NCBI GenBank assembly: GCA_947579665.1
Contig: OX388346.1
Location: 92,816,615 to 92,880,614 of the forward strand
Source: Sympetrum striolatum
Lineage: Eukaryota > Arthropoda > Insecta > Odonata > Libellulidae
Length of the DNA stretch: 64,000 nt
Direction of reading: 5' to 3'
In this document: in pieces, positions 1 through 12,469 of the stretch
Layout of the letters: each line of letters begins with the position of its first letter
Numbering within the stretch: position 1 is the stretch's first letter
Notes under the pieces: generated by a model
Database searches by the model: none
What the model saw: only the letters and a program-made list of their open reading frames with translations
What the model was told of the DNA's origin: nothing
Position numbers and translations under genes: made by a program

Positions 1-3000
1 GAAGCTTTGGAATATTATGGGACTGGATATATTACTTTATAATCAACAGATATTTTAATTTTCGGCAAAATATAAAGTTAACCATACGTGAGTAGCTTTC
101 CTTCATTAAACTAATAAAGAATCTAGATCGAATTTCTAATAACATCAAAAATAGTCCGAAAGTAGAAATTCATTGACGGCAATTCATTGAAAATTTAATG
201 ATTCTGACATTAGCATTTCCAAGATTTAGAGATTTCATTCTATAAAATATAATTTAAATAAATAAAAAGAGGTACATGTGTTTGCTGTGGAAGATAATTA
301 TATTGGATACCTGAATATATAACTGACGGGGTTTCATTATTTGTGAAATTTACATTGTGTATTTAGTTTTGTATTTTTGTTGACAGCGAAGTAAGGAAAC
401 CTCTGTGTCATTTATTCCTTTGCGTGGTCCACAATAATTAAATATTATCAATGCGATTAAAAATTTCAATAGCTTTTTTTTATTAAAGCGAAGAAAAATC
501 TAGGTGGAAATCACAGTAAGACTGAGTGGAAAAATTCTTAGACGACAAATCCCTTAAACTGCTTCTATTTAATGGAAAACATTTATGATTTGGACGTTAG
601 CACTTTCCGAGTATTTGTAAACTTTGGGAAAAATCGAGTACATAATGTCATTTACACTGCTTCCAAAGACAAATCATCAATCGATCAAAAAAATGAGAAA
701 TTGTTACAGAAGTTAATGCAAACGATGAATATATATGAAATAATTTAAGGTTCGAGTTTTTTGTTATGAAAGGCTCTCATCATCAATGCTGTGTTGCAGG
801 TATTGAAGCTGGAGATACTGTCTCAAATATCGATCAAATATTTCCGACCAAAATCTCCGTTCGTCCTTTCTGTGTATTATCATGGCTAAGTTAGAAATTC
901 TTCTCCGCAAACATAAGATGCCTAAAGTCCACGAGTTTGCATAAACTAAGGAAAGCATTTTAAACGAACAGTCTGTAGATAGAATTATGATTTATAGCAA
1001 TAAATATCGTAGTTGTATTGCTTGTATTACCTTATCGATGTATTAGAAATTATGAAACTGTAGTTACATTAGCTGAAACAGTGATTCTCAATATCTAAAA
1101 CTCGCACTCCTTTCAATTCAGACCAGTGGAATAGTAACGCAAATAAAATGAAGTCAAGGGCTTTACAATGTCGGAGATTATTTACGATAGCATTATATTT
1201 ACAAAAACAAGTCCTTGAGTTCTTGAAAAAACCGGAAGGTGAAAATGGCGGAAGAAAAAACTCTTAGGAGTGGAAGTGATTAAAATTTGAGAAGCTTCGA
1301 CCTTGACACATTTTTGTACTTAATATGCTTGTGTTCTACATACAAAAAGGAGAGCTAATCTTTATAAATAAGGAAACAAAGGTGATACTAGAGTTGAAGA
1401 AATGAAAGTGAAATCACATCGAACTAATGATATCTATTACTACGGCAATACCGTTTCCGCGTTAGAAAAAACTACGCGCGCAATGCCTAAAGAATATCGA
1501 TTCATATATTAAATTTATCTTTAATACAAAAGAAACAAATTATCTTAAAAAGTAACGCAATTGGAATATAAGATATCAAAGTACGAGTTTAAGTTTAAAA
1601 ATTACTAATATTATCGTCTTACATTGAAGTCACGAATCTTACACTGTATAGTAGCTGAAGAGACCATTAATTCTCGAGGGGATATCCACGCAATAGCCCA
1701 AACTTTCTTCACCCAACAAACTTTTCTTTAAATTCGTCATTTTTGCTTAATATTTCTAAATTTACTAATAGCGTTACTCAGATGGAGTTTTTTTTTCATC
1801 ATGAAATCTTAGAATGTTATCTATAATTTAAACATATCTCTAGCATCTTCAAACGAAAGTAGAATTGAGCGACCAAAATTAAAGAATTAAATATATAATT
1901 TTTTAATGCCTTCTCGATTTCGAATGACAGTGGTATTTTTTTAATTTAGTAATTTATTTTCAAAAATAAAACAAAGCCTTTAAAAAGACGAACTGTGTAT
2001 GTATATTTTTGGGAATGTGTCGCCATTGCTGTGTTAGAAACGTTAATAATTATTCAAATAAATCTTCTCCTATAATTTTGAGCATAGAAGACATTTAAAA
2101 ATCATTACATTTTGAAAAGCGTGCAAATTTTCATCCTCTCATTTTACTCGAACACAAGTTATATTTGGTGGTTATTGATTTTCTATGACCTTTACGGAGC
2201 AATTTAAGAACCGTTCCCACTACTCTCAATTGAATTTCGGTTCCTACAAAAGAGTCTCCGGTGGTTTTTCTTTAGAGATTATATTTACATCGATAGCTTC
2301 AGTAATTACTAAGAACACTGGGAATTAATCGATACGTTAAAATATTCGATGCGATAGACAATGTAAAATATAAGTGGCTTTGCAGGCTGAAACTAAGGCA
2401 TTAATGCAAAAATAAGATTGATTACCGATTAAAGTTGAAAATAACCTAAACTGACGGACATCCGCTAACATCGGACTCATTTAATGAAGGCAAAATCGCG
2501 CATCGGAAAAGTTTTGAAATCATATTATTAGATCAACAGGATTTGGACAATGACTCTAGGAATTGATTTTTGAATTATGTCAAAAGTTCCAAATTTTTAT
2601 TAAAATTTTAAATAAAATGGATGTTAAAATATACGAAAAAACGAAGATTCATTATCAAATGAGCTCGAAAAATAGTATTACCGATCATCACAGGTAACAT
2701 CAGGTTAGAAATTAGAATTTGGTTAGAAATTGTTTAATGCCGCAAATGTAAAATGCCATGAAGTGCAAAAGAGCATAAAATAAACATTTCATTATATAAC
2801 TTTAATAAATTGTCAGTAGAAAGAATGATGATCCACAGCGATAAATATTCTACCTGACATTGATCTATGAGCTCAATTAATTATAAAACCTTAGGTTCAT
2901 TCGCTAATAAAGTGAAATTAAAGATCAATAATACGCCCTATTTTGTTCCGCTACAGTCTAGTAGGAGAGTAACTCAAACAAACTAAAGTAAAAATACATA

Positions 3001-4383
3001 CGATGCTAGAGACTATGTATGTACGAATACAAGACCTTGAACTCGTGGAAAGACCTGAAGGTCGAAATTAGAGGAATAGTTGGCTTCCGATTAAAAAAAC
3101 GTAGCAATGGAAGTAATTTGAGGAAACCTAGACCTTGAGGTGAGGACTTGTTTCTGTAGTTAAAATGCTTGAGTTGTGGTAAGAAAAAATGAGAAAGTGA
3201 ATGTAAGCTAATCTGAAAAAGCGAAGAATTTAAAGATGATACTAGCATTAAAACGGGAAGAATGAAAGGGAAATCACATAGATCTAATGACATCTACTTT
3301 TACTATGACGACATTGTTTCTGCGATTGAAAGAGTTATGTACGCTACTAACATATGGAGTGTCTATTGAAGTCATCTGTAGTATAAAATGATCAAATAAT
3401 CTTGAATTTAAACTTAATAATTTGGAATTTAATATAATAGATAATCCTAATTCGATCGAATATCAAATAGAAATTACGTGTATTAAAATTAAAACAAAAT
3501 TTCTTGTTTAATGCTTTCATTCGAATAACATGATAATTTATTTTCGAAAAATAAAATAAAGCCTCTAATTGTAGATGTGGATATTATGGGAAAGTGTCGC
3601 CCTTACTATGATAGAAACGCTTATTATTACGTATATAAAACCATCTGATATCTAATGACAATCTATCTATACTGTGCTTTTACTGGAGAGACGTGAAATA
3701 ATCCTTTCAGAATGAAAAACGTATATTCATATTTTGGAACCTGTTTGTATATATTCGTCACATAAATCAAAAAACGTAACAGAATAAATCGAAATGCAAT
3801 TCAGTATGTTTGTGTCAGAATGTAATAGCTGTATTCCGAAATAAATGGCGACATTGTTTAGTGGTAAATAGATTGCAGGAAAAATATATATTAGAAAACA
3901 ACGAAGATCTATGCAAAACGAAAGGGTTTAATAATACGTCAGACGGATGATACCGAAAATATAATCTTAACTTGAAATACTTGGTCCCGTTCAAGTAATA
4001 TTTCAAATCACGAAAATTCATGTTGTTTTCTAAACATTCTATTGTCTTATATTGAACTTTATAACTTCAAAGATCTATATACTGCTTTATATTATAAAAA
4101 ATTTCTCACATTAGAGATGCTTAATGATTATTTAATACAAACCCGACGCTTTGCTTTTGATCAATAAACCCTTCTGACCTTATCTCAAATATTTAGAAAA
4201 TGAAATTTAATTGTATGACTGAATTAATGTATGAATACGTAAATTAATTTATTAATGGAAAATATTTGGAAATGTGCAGCGTCATTAAATATTTAAAAAT
4301 ATCTTACACTTGGGCTGCATAAAATGTTAAAGCAACGGCGAAAATTGTAATAAGGCAGAAAATATCACTATAAAAGAACTTAC

Positions 4384-4501
4384 CTGAATCGGAAATCCGG
4401 AAGATATTATTTTGATTATTCTTCGTTTTTCAGCATTTTCAATATCACAGAAAGGCACCCAGAATGACCATCCAAAAGTGAGTGAATTGACTTCCTCAGG
4501 A
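4384..4501 (-). CDS. Candidate internal exon, unknown protein
   Basis: On the minus strand a T-rich tract ending in TTTTTTCAAG is followed by 118 open nucleotides and then a textbook donor (GATTCAG|GTAAGT). After one leading base the frame reads PEEVNSLTFGWSFWVPF, then CDIENAEKRRIIKIISSG and FPIQ, with no stop. Aromatic residues (W, F) are dense and there is one cysteine. The length (118 nt) is close to the 115- and 117-nt exon-like segments on the plus strand at 26.3 and 27.8 kb, and all three end in a small residue, F or L, x, I or L, then Q or K, at or near phase 0. It lies in the direction expected for a gene starting in the left arm of the 6.6-10.9 kb palindrome. I do not recognise the family. 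The joined gene model is inference. Confidence 0.4.
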
Positions 4502-5009
4502 CTTGAAAAAATAAAAACTTTCAATCAATGCAATCAATCAAACTAGTACTTCCTATGCGACGTAGTTAAACGAGGTTTAATACCACATCGAAGATATTCG
4601 GCAAATATTGTTCCGGGCTTCAATTTGATTATTCATCAACCTCAAAAACAGTGATGACTTAACTGAAACACATACTACACTGAAACACATAAATACAGTA
4701 ATAATATTCAAATGAAAAGGGAATTAAATTGTAAATGATCAAAACAGAATGTTTAAAAACGTAAAAGGATCGTAAATTCAAATCGAAATTCTTTTCAGAA
4801 TAACTGTTAATAGGATAGTTGTAAGTTCGTATTGAAATGATAAAATATTCATTGATCATTTCCGAAATTCAACCCTCTAATTTCGTTGAAGACAATGAAA
4901 TGTGATAGCAAACATCTAAGACTAACGTTAATGTAAAATGGAGAGATAGCTCAGCTATCTATCAGATAGCAATTTATGAGTCGAGGATAGAATAAAAATA
5001 TACATTCTC

Positions 5010-5041
5010 GGAGACAATAAGTTGTAGAACTTATTGTCTCC
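5010..5041. other. Perfect 14-bp hairpin
   Basis: GGAGACAATAAGTT is followed by the loop GTAG and then the exact reverse complement AACTTATTGTCTCC. No known RNA family is recognised. It lies outside any gene candidate. Confidence 0.6.
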
Positions 5042-5680
5042 TACTATTCAAGATTAGCATGCAAGGAAAATGTGAATATAATATTAAACGAAGTTTTTAA
5101 GAAAGACCTTAAATAAAATACGTCTATTAGGGAAACAAAAGGTTAAATTTTAAGTATAACATTCGTCGATATGTAATCCGTTGATTATATCCAAGTAATC
5201 TCATAGTAATTTCCAAAAATATAACTTAGTTTACTCCAACCCCCAAGTAATACTTATAATTAATTTCAAAAACAACAATTGTGACGTGATTTCCCGAAAA
5301 ACATTAATTGTAATCGAGTATAAACTCGAATGGAAGGTAAGCTCCGATGAAAAAATCTCAGCAGCGGAAGTTACACAAATTTTAGGAAACCACGATATTG
5401 AGGTGATGCCTTTTATCCTTTTCTTAAATTCTAGAGTTCAAATTACAGAAATTATATTCTAAATAACTGAGAAAAATTTGAAGGTGATACTCTAGTTGAA
5501 ATAGGAGGAATTGAAATAGCAAAGAATGTAGAGTTATCATTGCAGCAATAAAAAGTTAATCCTTATTATTTTATGAAAACAATATTAACTACTCGTTAAA
5601 AATAAAAGAATATGTTACGCTGGAGATATCAAACATCACAAAGAATATATCTCAGAAAATATCATAATAAAATAGCTAAC

Positions 5681-5787
5681 CTGTAGAGAAATTCCAAAAG
5701 ACATCATTTGATGATCCTACGTTGAACGCACTGTCGGTATCAAACATCGGTATCCAAAAGAATCATCCATATGCAAGAGAGCACTTC
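5681..5787 (-). pseudogene. Decayed copy of the 4.4-kb exon
   Basis: This minus-strand segment aligns with the exon at 4,384-4,501: acceptor-like TTTTTGAG, then GAAGT, a shared GGAT block, a core in which QRRIIK replaces KRRIIK, and an end CTACAG|GTTAGC in place of CAG|GTAAGT. It is about 11 nt shorter and the reading frame has stops, so it is best called a pseudo-exon. It shows that the duplication in this block included coding exons. Confidence 0.4.
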
Positions 5788-5876
5788 CTCAAAAATGAAA
5801 AAGAAATAGGTAAAATTTAATAAAATGTATAATTAATAATAAATATATATATATAATAAAAAAATAATTAAGCAAA

Positions 5877-5905
5877 ATGCTTAAAACGATTATCGTTTTA
5901 AGCAT
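5877..5905. other. Perfect 14-bp near-loopless palindrome
   Basis: ATGCTTAAAACGAT, one T, then ATCGTTTTAAGCAT. The same place in the other repeat copy (about 4,750) has only the right half (AAAAACGTAAAAGGAT), so the palindrome arose or was lost in one copy. Confidence 0.6.
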
Positions 5906-6569
5906 AATGGTAAATTCAGATCGAAATTATTTTCAGAACGTCCTTTACAGGGATAGTTGATAAATATTATCAATGATTACTCCAGAAATTCCTTTAAAGA
6001 CAAAGTACTGTGCTATGAAACGTTTTAGAATTGCGTGAATTTAAATTTTAATGATTCCTAACTGATATCCATGCATGATTCAAGGGTGAGCATAAGAAGA
6101 TACACAGACCGAAAGAATCGGAATCTAGGTTCTATAACTCGAGTTTTAAAATCAATGTCAATTTGATCTAATATCAAAAGGAAAGTTTACAAAAAGAAAT
6201 TAAATAAAAGATAAGTGATAGGAAAAAGCTAGTTGAAATTCAAATATAAACTCCGTTGATATGACATCGGTGTTCGGTACTAATCACGAAATAACTACCA
6301 ACATATATTTTTGGAACGGGTTATTTTATTGAACCAAGAACAGGTTCGATATATATCATAGACTTCAGTCGAATTTTAAATTTAAGACCTTCACTCTCAT
6401 TTCATATGAATTAATATATGAATGAAGCTATACTTGACTCTGAATAGAAAATAGGAATTTAGTTACCTGTTATTCAAGAATTAAAGGAATTGTGATTTTG
6501 AATTGAATTATGATAGAACTTTAATAAGTTGGAAGTTTTCCCTTTAATAGATACGCGATAACATGTTGA

Positions 6570-7900
6570 ATATTATAAAATTATCGCTTTAGATTCACAA
6601 TTCCACTTAATTACATTTTAGTATTCAGAAACAATATTATACATAACAACTCCTAATACCATTTCCAGTGACAAGAACTTCGAGCCTGAAGGCTGAAAGA
6701 AGGATCATTAAGAACTAAGGAATGAATGGAATTTGAACCGTCAAACTTAACTTAAAAGAAATTCAAGGTAAAAGAAAACGAAAGTCAATATACGACGAAA
6801 AGTAGCAAACTTAACTGTCAATGCAGCAACAAGAAAGACTTCATCCAGCAATTCACAAAATATGCTGATCGTAAGGATCGAATTTTACGCCTGAAAACGA
6901 AAAATAATTCTGCACTTAAACTAGATTAATTTATCATTATGCACCTACTTACCAAATAAACGAGATCCCAGACCAAGTGCACGAAAATCTTGACGTCAGG
7001 AAATATCCGCTAATTTACATATTCTACGCTAATACATAATTGTCGAATGAAATTTAAAAAACTATTATTGAGTTACACTTTGCTAAATGCTCACATATAC
7101 TCTTCTTCGAAAATATTGTACTTCGACAATTCAAAAGTTAACGGCTGGTCAAAAGAAATACCGGCAGCACCTCCACTCTGGGTGACGTATTCGTAGCAAC
7201 TGATGCTTAAACCTTCGGAATAAACGTTGAACCAAATTCTGCGCTCTGATTGGTCGGCTTAATGGAAATTTCCGTCCCATTTCCCTAATTTTAATAGTTT
7301 ACATAAATTATAATCAACATCGAAATAAAACTTATCTTAGCTGAACACAATTTATTTTAAATTAAGAAAATATTGGAAAATTAATTTGACTTGAAAATAT
7401 TTTATTATAATCCTCGTAAATGTCACGCCCCCACTGGGTTACGTTACGCTTCAAATTAAAAAACTGATTATTAAAAATATCAATTTATCAATAATTATTT
7501 TGCGTAACGACTAAAAAATTAAAATGTTTTAAATATTATACTGATGTCAAGTCATTAATTTCGTTCAGACTTGGGGATTATGAAATGAAGGAATGCTAGT
7601 ATTGATATGCGAATTTAAATAGGAACACAACATTTACTAATATTTTTAAAATTCTAATGTAATTAAAGTAAAAAATTTAAAAAATCATCGAATTAGCGAG
7701 TAATTTTTATTGAATACTAATATTAACTAAAATTATATTTACTTTTGAAACGCTAGAATATCTCTCCAAGGTAATGATATGAGTGAAGATACAATTAATA
7801 TTATATTCCTAATAATAGTAATGACTCTTCAAAGACCACCATTTCATTTTGTAACACTTTATCTCGTTACGAAGGAAAACAGCTTATCTTGCTTGTTCCT
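6570..7900. repeat. Palindrome 1, left arm
   Basis: This arm is the reverse complement, with many substitutions and small indels, of 9,685-10,890. Anchors: 6,671-6,682 with 10,763-10,774; 6,764-6,770 with 10,678-10,684; 6,962-6,975 with 10,490-10,503 (GAGATCCCAGACCA); 7,239-7,255 with 10,221-10,237 (CTGCGCTCTGATTGGTC, exact); 7,741-7,747 with 9,831-9,837. Mirror sums drift from about 17,445 to 17,578, so indels have accumulated. No transposase or terminal consensus is visible. It could be an inverted gene duplication or a foldback element; the outward-facing promoter and donor-like signals favour the first. Confidence 0.7.
6953..7255 (-). promoter_or_regulatory. Outward-facing CCAAT box and first-exon-like segment
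   Basis: On the minus strand a CCAATCAGAGCGCAG sequence (7,239-7,253) is followed about 300 nt later by GGGATCTCGTTTATTTG|GTAAGT (donor at 6,951-6,952). The same layout recurs in the right arm. CCAATCAG matches the NF-Y type CCAAT box. No long ORF lies between, so any transcript would start with an untranslated first exon. The pairing of box and donor is seen; promoter function is inference. Confidence 0.4.
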
Positions 7901-9685
7901 TTTCAAACATTCTTTGGCTAATGGTGTGGACTTTAAATGATTCATGTTGCCTTAACAGTGATGAATTTACTGAGAGTTAATGAGATCATTCAATGACGAA
8001 TGGTTAAGAATCAGAGATATCTAAGATAGATTCAGAGATTTACACATATAATCACATTTAAAGTTGAACATATGGAACTTTAGTTTAGCTTCAAAGTTGA
8101 TGCAGAGCTTGTTATTATGAATATTTATGAAGAGTAGCCACTCGACTCATTTTTATACGTAGGACAAAGAAAATAGCACCACAAGTTTACTTCCTTGTTG
8201 CACTTACCTTCTAATTACTGTAATGCTAGTTTCAGTAATAAATCTTGCTGTGAAAACCCGCGAACATTAACATCCAACACGGAGATCGTCCATCTTGTTC
8301 CTGTGGTTTGCCATTCTTGCGTGATAGATTTTGGGTGTAACGGAAGGAAAATTGTTTTCTGTTTACTTTTTTCGAGCACCACTGTACTTGGAAACGCTAT
8401 TAAACTATAAGCACTACGCAGCACTGTTATCACTGAGAAACTTCATCAAACCTTTTAAAAATGGGACTGTAATAGAGCTAAGTTTTCATCTCGTACAAAC
8501 TGCTTCAACACGAAATTCACCGACAATAATGAAACTAATTTAATCCACCCACACAGGCGTTGCAATTTCACTATCCTAAGAACTCTCTAGAACTCTTTTT
8601 TATTCCAAAGATTAATAATCTCCTTTTTAATTTCGCTCACATCAAAGTAACTCTCCTACAAAGTCCACGAGGGACATTGCGACGCATTTCCGAAACGATT
8701 TAGAAGAATTATGGTCTAGAAATTTCTGAATAGCGAAAAGGCACTCTTCGTCACCTGACTTCCGCCATTCTCAAGTTTGTCTGAAAAACATGTGCTCGAG
8801 TTTAGAAGGAGTCTTCCAGTTTTTGCCCCGGGTGTAAAATTGTATCTACTGAAGGTGGAGTGATATAAATGTGAATTAGAATTATTTATTACCTAAGTCC
8901 ATAAATGTGTCAGTGATATCTGTGCATATATCTCTAAGCTTCATGCAGGATGCAAGAAGTGTGTTTCGCGACGAAGGTGATTCGGAAAGAGATTGGATGC
9001 TCTACAAGAATACGACGGGGAAGTTATAAGAATTAGTTAATCTTGGCGAGAGATTGCGTAAGGAAGAAACGTAAGTTGTTGCAACTTTGGATTTTGTTCT
9101 ATAGTAACATAAGCTGGCTATTCCGGTTGATTTAAACACGAAAGCAATCTTCAAGAAAACTATACCAATCATTTGAAATTTAGATGAAACTACAATTAAT
9201 AGTTTTTATTAACGTAAGTGTAATTTTAAAAATGATATACTAGTATGTTAATTTGATGATCAATTATCCATACTTCTCATTAGGATTAAATATTTCAGTG
9301 ACCATCGTAAGAATTCTTCACTCGTCCATATCATCAACAATTGTCTAATATTGTAGAACGTCCGTCCCAACTGTATATAAAATTGTAATCTATAGTGACC
9401 TTTTCATTTTTGCCAATTTTGATGTACTAAAAAGGAATTTTTGAGTTTCTCAACAGCTTGAATAGGAATGACGAGTCCGAACCCGAGGCGACCGAAGGAA
9501 TTTGTAGTTAGAAACATCAATTGTCTTCGGCTGGTATTGTAAAGAAAAGAATTTCAGAATTCCTTGACGAATAACACAGTGGTAAATTTGAGTTACATAA
9601 AATATGTATTGGTAATCTTGGTGACTAGTAATCCATATTTCGTAGCTTTTTGTTGACCATGAGATAAGTTATATATTAGGACGTT
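7900..9685. other. Spacer between the arms of palindrome 1
   Basis: About 1.8 kb of sequence without a mirror partner. It is less AT-rich around 8,640-8,860 and includes short ORFs on both strands near 8,195-8,543 that overlap each other and look unconvincing. At 8,943 an ATG opens a 28-codon frame (MQDARSVFRDEGDSERDWML and on) ending in TAA, followed at about 9,070 by a donor-like ACGTAAGT. I recognise no protein. If the arms are divergent genes, this is their shared upstream region. Confidence 0.3.
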
Positions 9686-10890
9686 ATTTCAGGTAATGTG
9701 AATGTCTATCTTTGTTTTCCCTTTTAAGAGATAAGTTATTAGTTTAGAGATTCTCTTGGATGAGTCAGCATTATTGATAAGTTCATAATATCAAATCAAT
9801 CTTTACTTATGTTACAGCATTCCGAGGTTACAAAAGTAAATGTAATATGAGTTAATATTGGTTTTAAATAAAGGTAATTCCGAAATTAGATATTTTAATT
9901 TCGTTTTAGCTACAACTACCTCATTAAATTACTCGTAACTATATTTAGTAAGTAATATTCCTATTTAAACTCAGATCGTTACTCTCATTACTTTGTTTGT
10001 TTTATATACCTAAAATCATTATTTACATTGCTTGGGTATATTATTTTAAAAAATTTTATTTTCAATCTGGTAATTTTATAAAACAGGTATTGGTAAATTG
10101 AAATCTTTAAATTTCAAATAAATTGTGTTGCGCTAAAATAAGCTTTATTTCGATGTTTATTATATATTACGTAAAAAATTTACATAAAAGAGATAGTTCT
10201 ATGGAAATTTCCATTTCACCGACCAATCAGAGCGCAGCATTTGGTTTAACGTTTATTTCAAAGGTTTAAACATCAGTTGCTGCGCAGACGTCATACGGTG
10301 TGGAGGTGCTGCTGGTCTTTTTTCGAAAAACCGTTACCTTTTGAATCATTAATGTACCACGGATACAAGATCGAGAGTATACGAGGAATTTTCAAGGTGT
10401 TACGTTATTTCAGTTTGATTAATTTCATTCGAGAACTATATATTTTGTAAATTAGTGGGTATTTCCAGACGTCAAGATTGTCGTGGACTTGGTCTGGGAT
10501 CTCCTTTATTTGGTGAGTATGTGCATCAGTATAAATTACTCTATATTTAGTGTTAAAGATGTAATTTGCGTATTGAGGAGTAAAATATTATTTCGATCGT
10601 TATGCTTAATCATTTTGTGAAGGACATGCTACGGCCTTGACAGTCAGCTGCTTCTCAATATAACCTTTCTTTTTCTTTACCTTGATTTCAGTGGAACGTT
10701 TTTCACATTCCATCACTCGACTATCTCTTGTTTTCGACAATCTTACTTTTAGTCTTTAGGCACGAAGTTTTTGTCTCCAGAAATGCATGATAGTTGTGAT
10801 TTCTTAATTTCGGAAACTCGATATATAGCAGCGGAACTGTGTACCTCAAGCAATTATTTCGTAATTTTTAGAGGTACCTTAATTATATTA
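9685..10890. repeat. Palindrome 1, right arm
   Basis: Inverted copy of 6,570-7,900 (anchor pairs given there). The best preserved part is 10,200-10,520, including the CCAAT box and the region up to the GTGAGT donor; both ends fade gradually, so the boundaries are approximate. Confidence 0.7.
10221..10512 (+). promoter_or_regulatory. Outward-facing CCAAT box and first-exon-like segment
   Basis: GACCAATCAGAGCGCAG at 10,221-10,237 is followed by TTGCTGCGCAGACGTC and then, at 10,490-10,512, TGGTCTGGGATCTCC and TTTATTTG with donor GTGAGT at 10,513. This mirrors the left arm. A 32-codon ATG frame at about 10,353 is too short to weigh. No downstream exon was found before 12.1 kb, so this gene copy, if real, may be truncated by palindrome 2. 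Confidence 0.4.
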
Positions 10891-12165
10891 TCTACCGAAA
10901 TAAAATCATCGGAAGATTCATTTGAAATCTAAAAATGGCCTAACCGTTATTCATTATTATATCCTCCATCTCTGAATTGGAAAATTTGCATGTTGAAAAT
11001 TCGATTAAGTATTACCATACTTGTGAATGGGTTTGTTTTTCATTTGTGGAGAATTACTGGATTTTTAATTTCGTTTTCTAATAAAATTTAGTTAAAATCT
11101 AAGAATTGTTACATTCGTATTCATGGTTGAGTGTAATTAATCCGAGATATGTAATGGAAATTAGTAAATGGCAATGTTAATATTGCCTGATTATTTTTGC
11201 GGATATTATCAACAAAATCAATCAAAATCTAATAAATGGAAAAAACCACTTTCTTCAGTATGGTTATATACATTCTAAATTAGTAACATTAAGATATGAA
11301 AACTTTTAAGCTATTCTGGATATCAATCAAATGCAGATATAAAAGTTGAAGTAATGCCCAATGCTTATGAATTAACATCTATACATAAAATTAATTTTTT
11401 TAATTAGTACAGTATTGCGAGAATGGAATGAGAAGCAAATGCTAACAAAAAGGCAGAGTAGTCCCTAATCACTAGCTTGGGATAAAACAATGTTAAATAT
11501 GTCCTTAAATAAATAGGTTCGGCTAGTTATATGATGTCACAATTTATAACTCTGGTCTGTGCTTCAGATACGATTTAAAGACACGAAAGCGCAACTTTTA
11601 TTGGGAAAATGTAGTGAGATATATTTAATGAAAATGTAATGTTGAGTGACTACTCTGTGTTCAACACGGAAAGTTCGCCTTTACTATTATAAATATTCAC
11701 AAGTAATTTGTAACAATAAAGCATCAATATGTAGGTAAACTGTAATAAATGATTGGTTAATAGATTTAGAAAAACGTAAGGAAACTTATGAGTTACAAAG
11801 AAGAAGTGGAACGCTAAAGTGGAACGGTATACGATCTTTAAGTTGGACAAAGAAGTTCTGTCGTAATTGAGTTCGCTCGAATATCTTTAAATCGGGTTCT
11901 AATTTGGAAAATCGAACATTCAATTTAGAAACCGTAACTCCTAAATAAGTTACAACGCCTAATAACAATACTGACCATCTTAGACAAGCGTTTGCTTTCA
12001 AACGATGATAAAGAAGGAAATTAAGTATTCTTAGTTTAGTTGGAAATGATGAAAGAAGCAATGAAATTCTCTTTGCCATGGTGTTAATCACGGATAATTA
12101 ATGTAGTATTATCTTTAAATTGGAGTGGAAATATTCAGTTTAGAAACCAAGAAATTTAAGAGGAG
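10890..12165. other. Interval between the two palindromes
   Basis: AT-rich sequence without recognised repeats apart from a short internal echo (11,880-11,940 and 12,110-12,160 share TTTAAAT and TTTAGAAACC). The one ORF worth noting is listed separately at 11,786-12,091. Confidence 0.4.
11786..12091 (-). CDS. Possible small membrane protein ORF, unrecognised
   Basis: A minus-strand ORF of 101 codons. The second methionine has a favourable context (AACACCATGG). From there the sequence begins MAKRISLLLSS, has basic clusters, and contains one hydrophobic stretch, RWSVLLLGVVTYLGVTV, long enough for a membrane segment, followed by a charged tail. It is among the longer ORFs outside known repeats. 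No family is recognised, no introns or neighbours support it, and in AT-rich DNA an ORF of this length can occur by chance. Treat it as a candidate only. Confidence 0.22.
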   Translation of the reverse strand: MINTMAKRISLLLSSFPTKLRILNFLLYHRLKANACLRWSVLLLGVVTYLGVTVSKLNVRFSKLEPDLKIFERTQLRQNFFVQLKDRIPFHFSVPLLLCNS

Positions 12166-12469
12166 GATAGTAATTCAGTTCGACTTGATTTGAGTTTGAT
12201 AACTCCCTGAAAATCATCTAAATAATTCTATTTTAATTAAAATTCAGTTAATCACTCCATGAGAATATAATTAGACATAAAAATAGATAATTGTGCAACA
12301 AATATCGTTTAAAGGACCACAAACGATGAAGATATTAATGAAGGAAGTAATCGCTGGATTTTATCAAATGTCTTATCGTGAAGATTACGCCTCTCGTCAT
12401 TGCAGCATAAAAATTCGAGATTTAGTATCACTCGATGTATATTTTATTTGATTGGATATAAATCGAATT

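Larger units (their letters stand above)
1..6560. repeat. Diverged tandem-duplicated block, left end of window
   Basis: The first 6.5 kb contains several direct, diverged copies of the same sequence. About 955-1,430 matches about 2,790-3,330, both with blocks like ATAAATAT and GGTGATACTAG/GATGATACTAG followed by GAAATCACAT. About 1,910-2,060 matches 3,510-3,640 (shared AATTTATTTTC, AAAATAAA, AAAGCCT, GTGTCGCC). About 5,320-5,560 is a third, shorter match to the first pair. Separately, 4,384-5,290 matches 5,680-6,320. I read this as an old segmental tandem duplication with irregular period (about 1.1 to 2 kb) rather than a satellite, because spacing varies and each copy has its own insertions. 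One copy contains an intact exon-like stretch at 4,384-4,501. The rest shows no other gene I can support. Confidence 0.6.

Noticed and set aside
3006..3293. 95-codon minus-strand ORF
   Set aside because: Low-complexity Leu/Phe/Ser composition in an AT-rich duplicated block; the frame is not kept in the other copies of the block.
8195..8543. Overlapping ORFs of about 70 codons on both strands
   Set aside because: Three frames open over the same DNA, none with motifs, splice context or a copy elsewhere.
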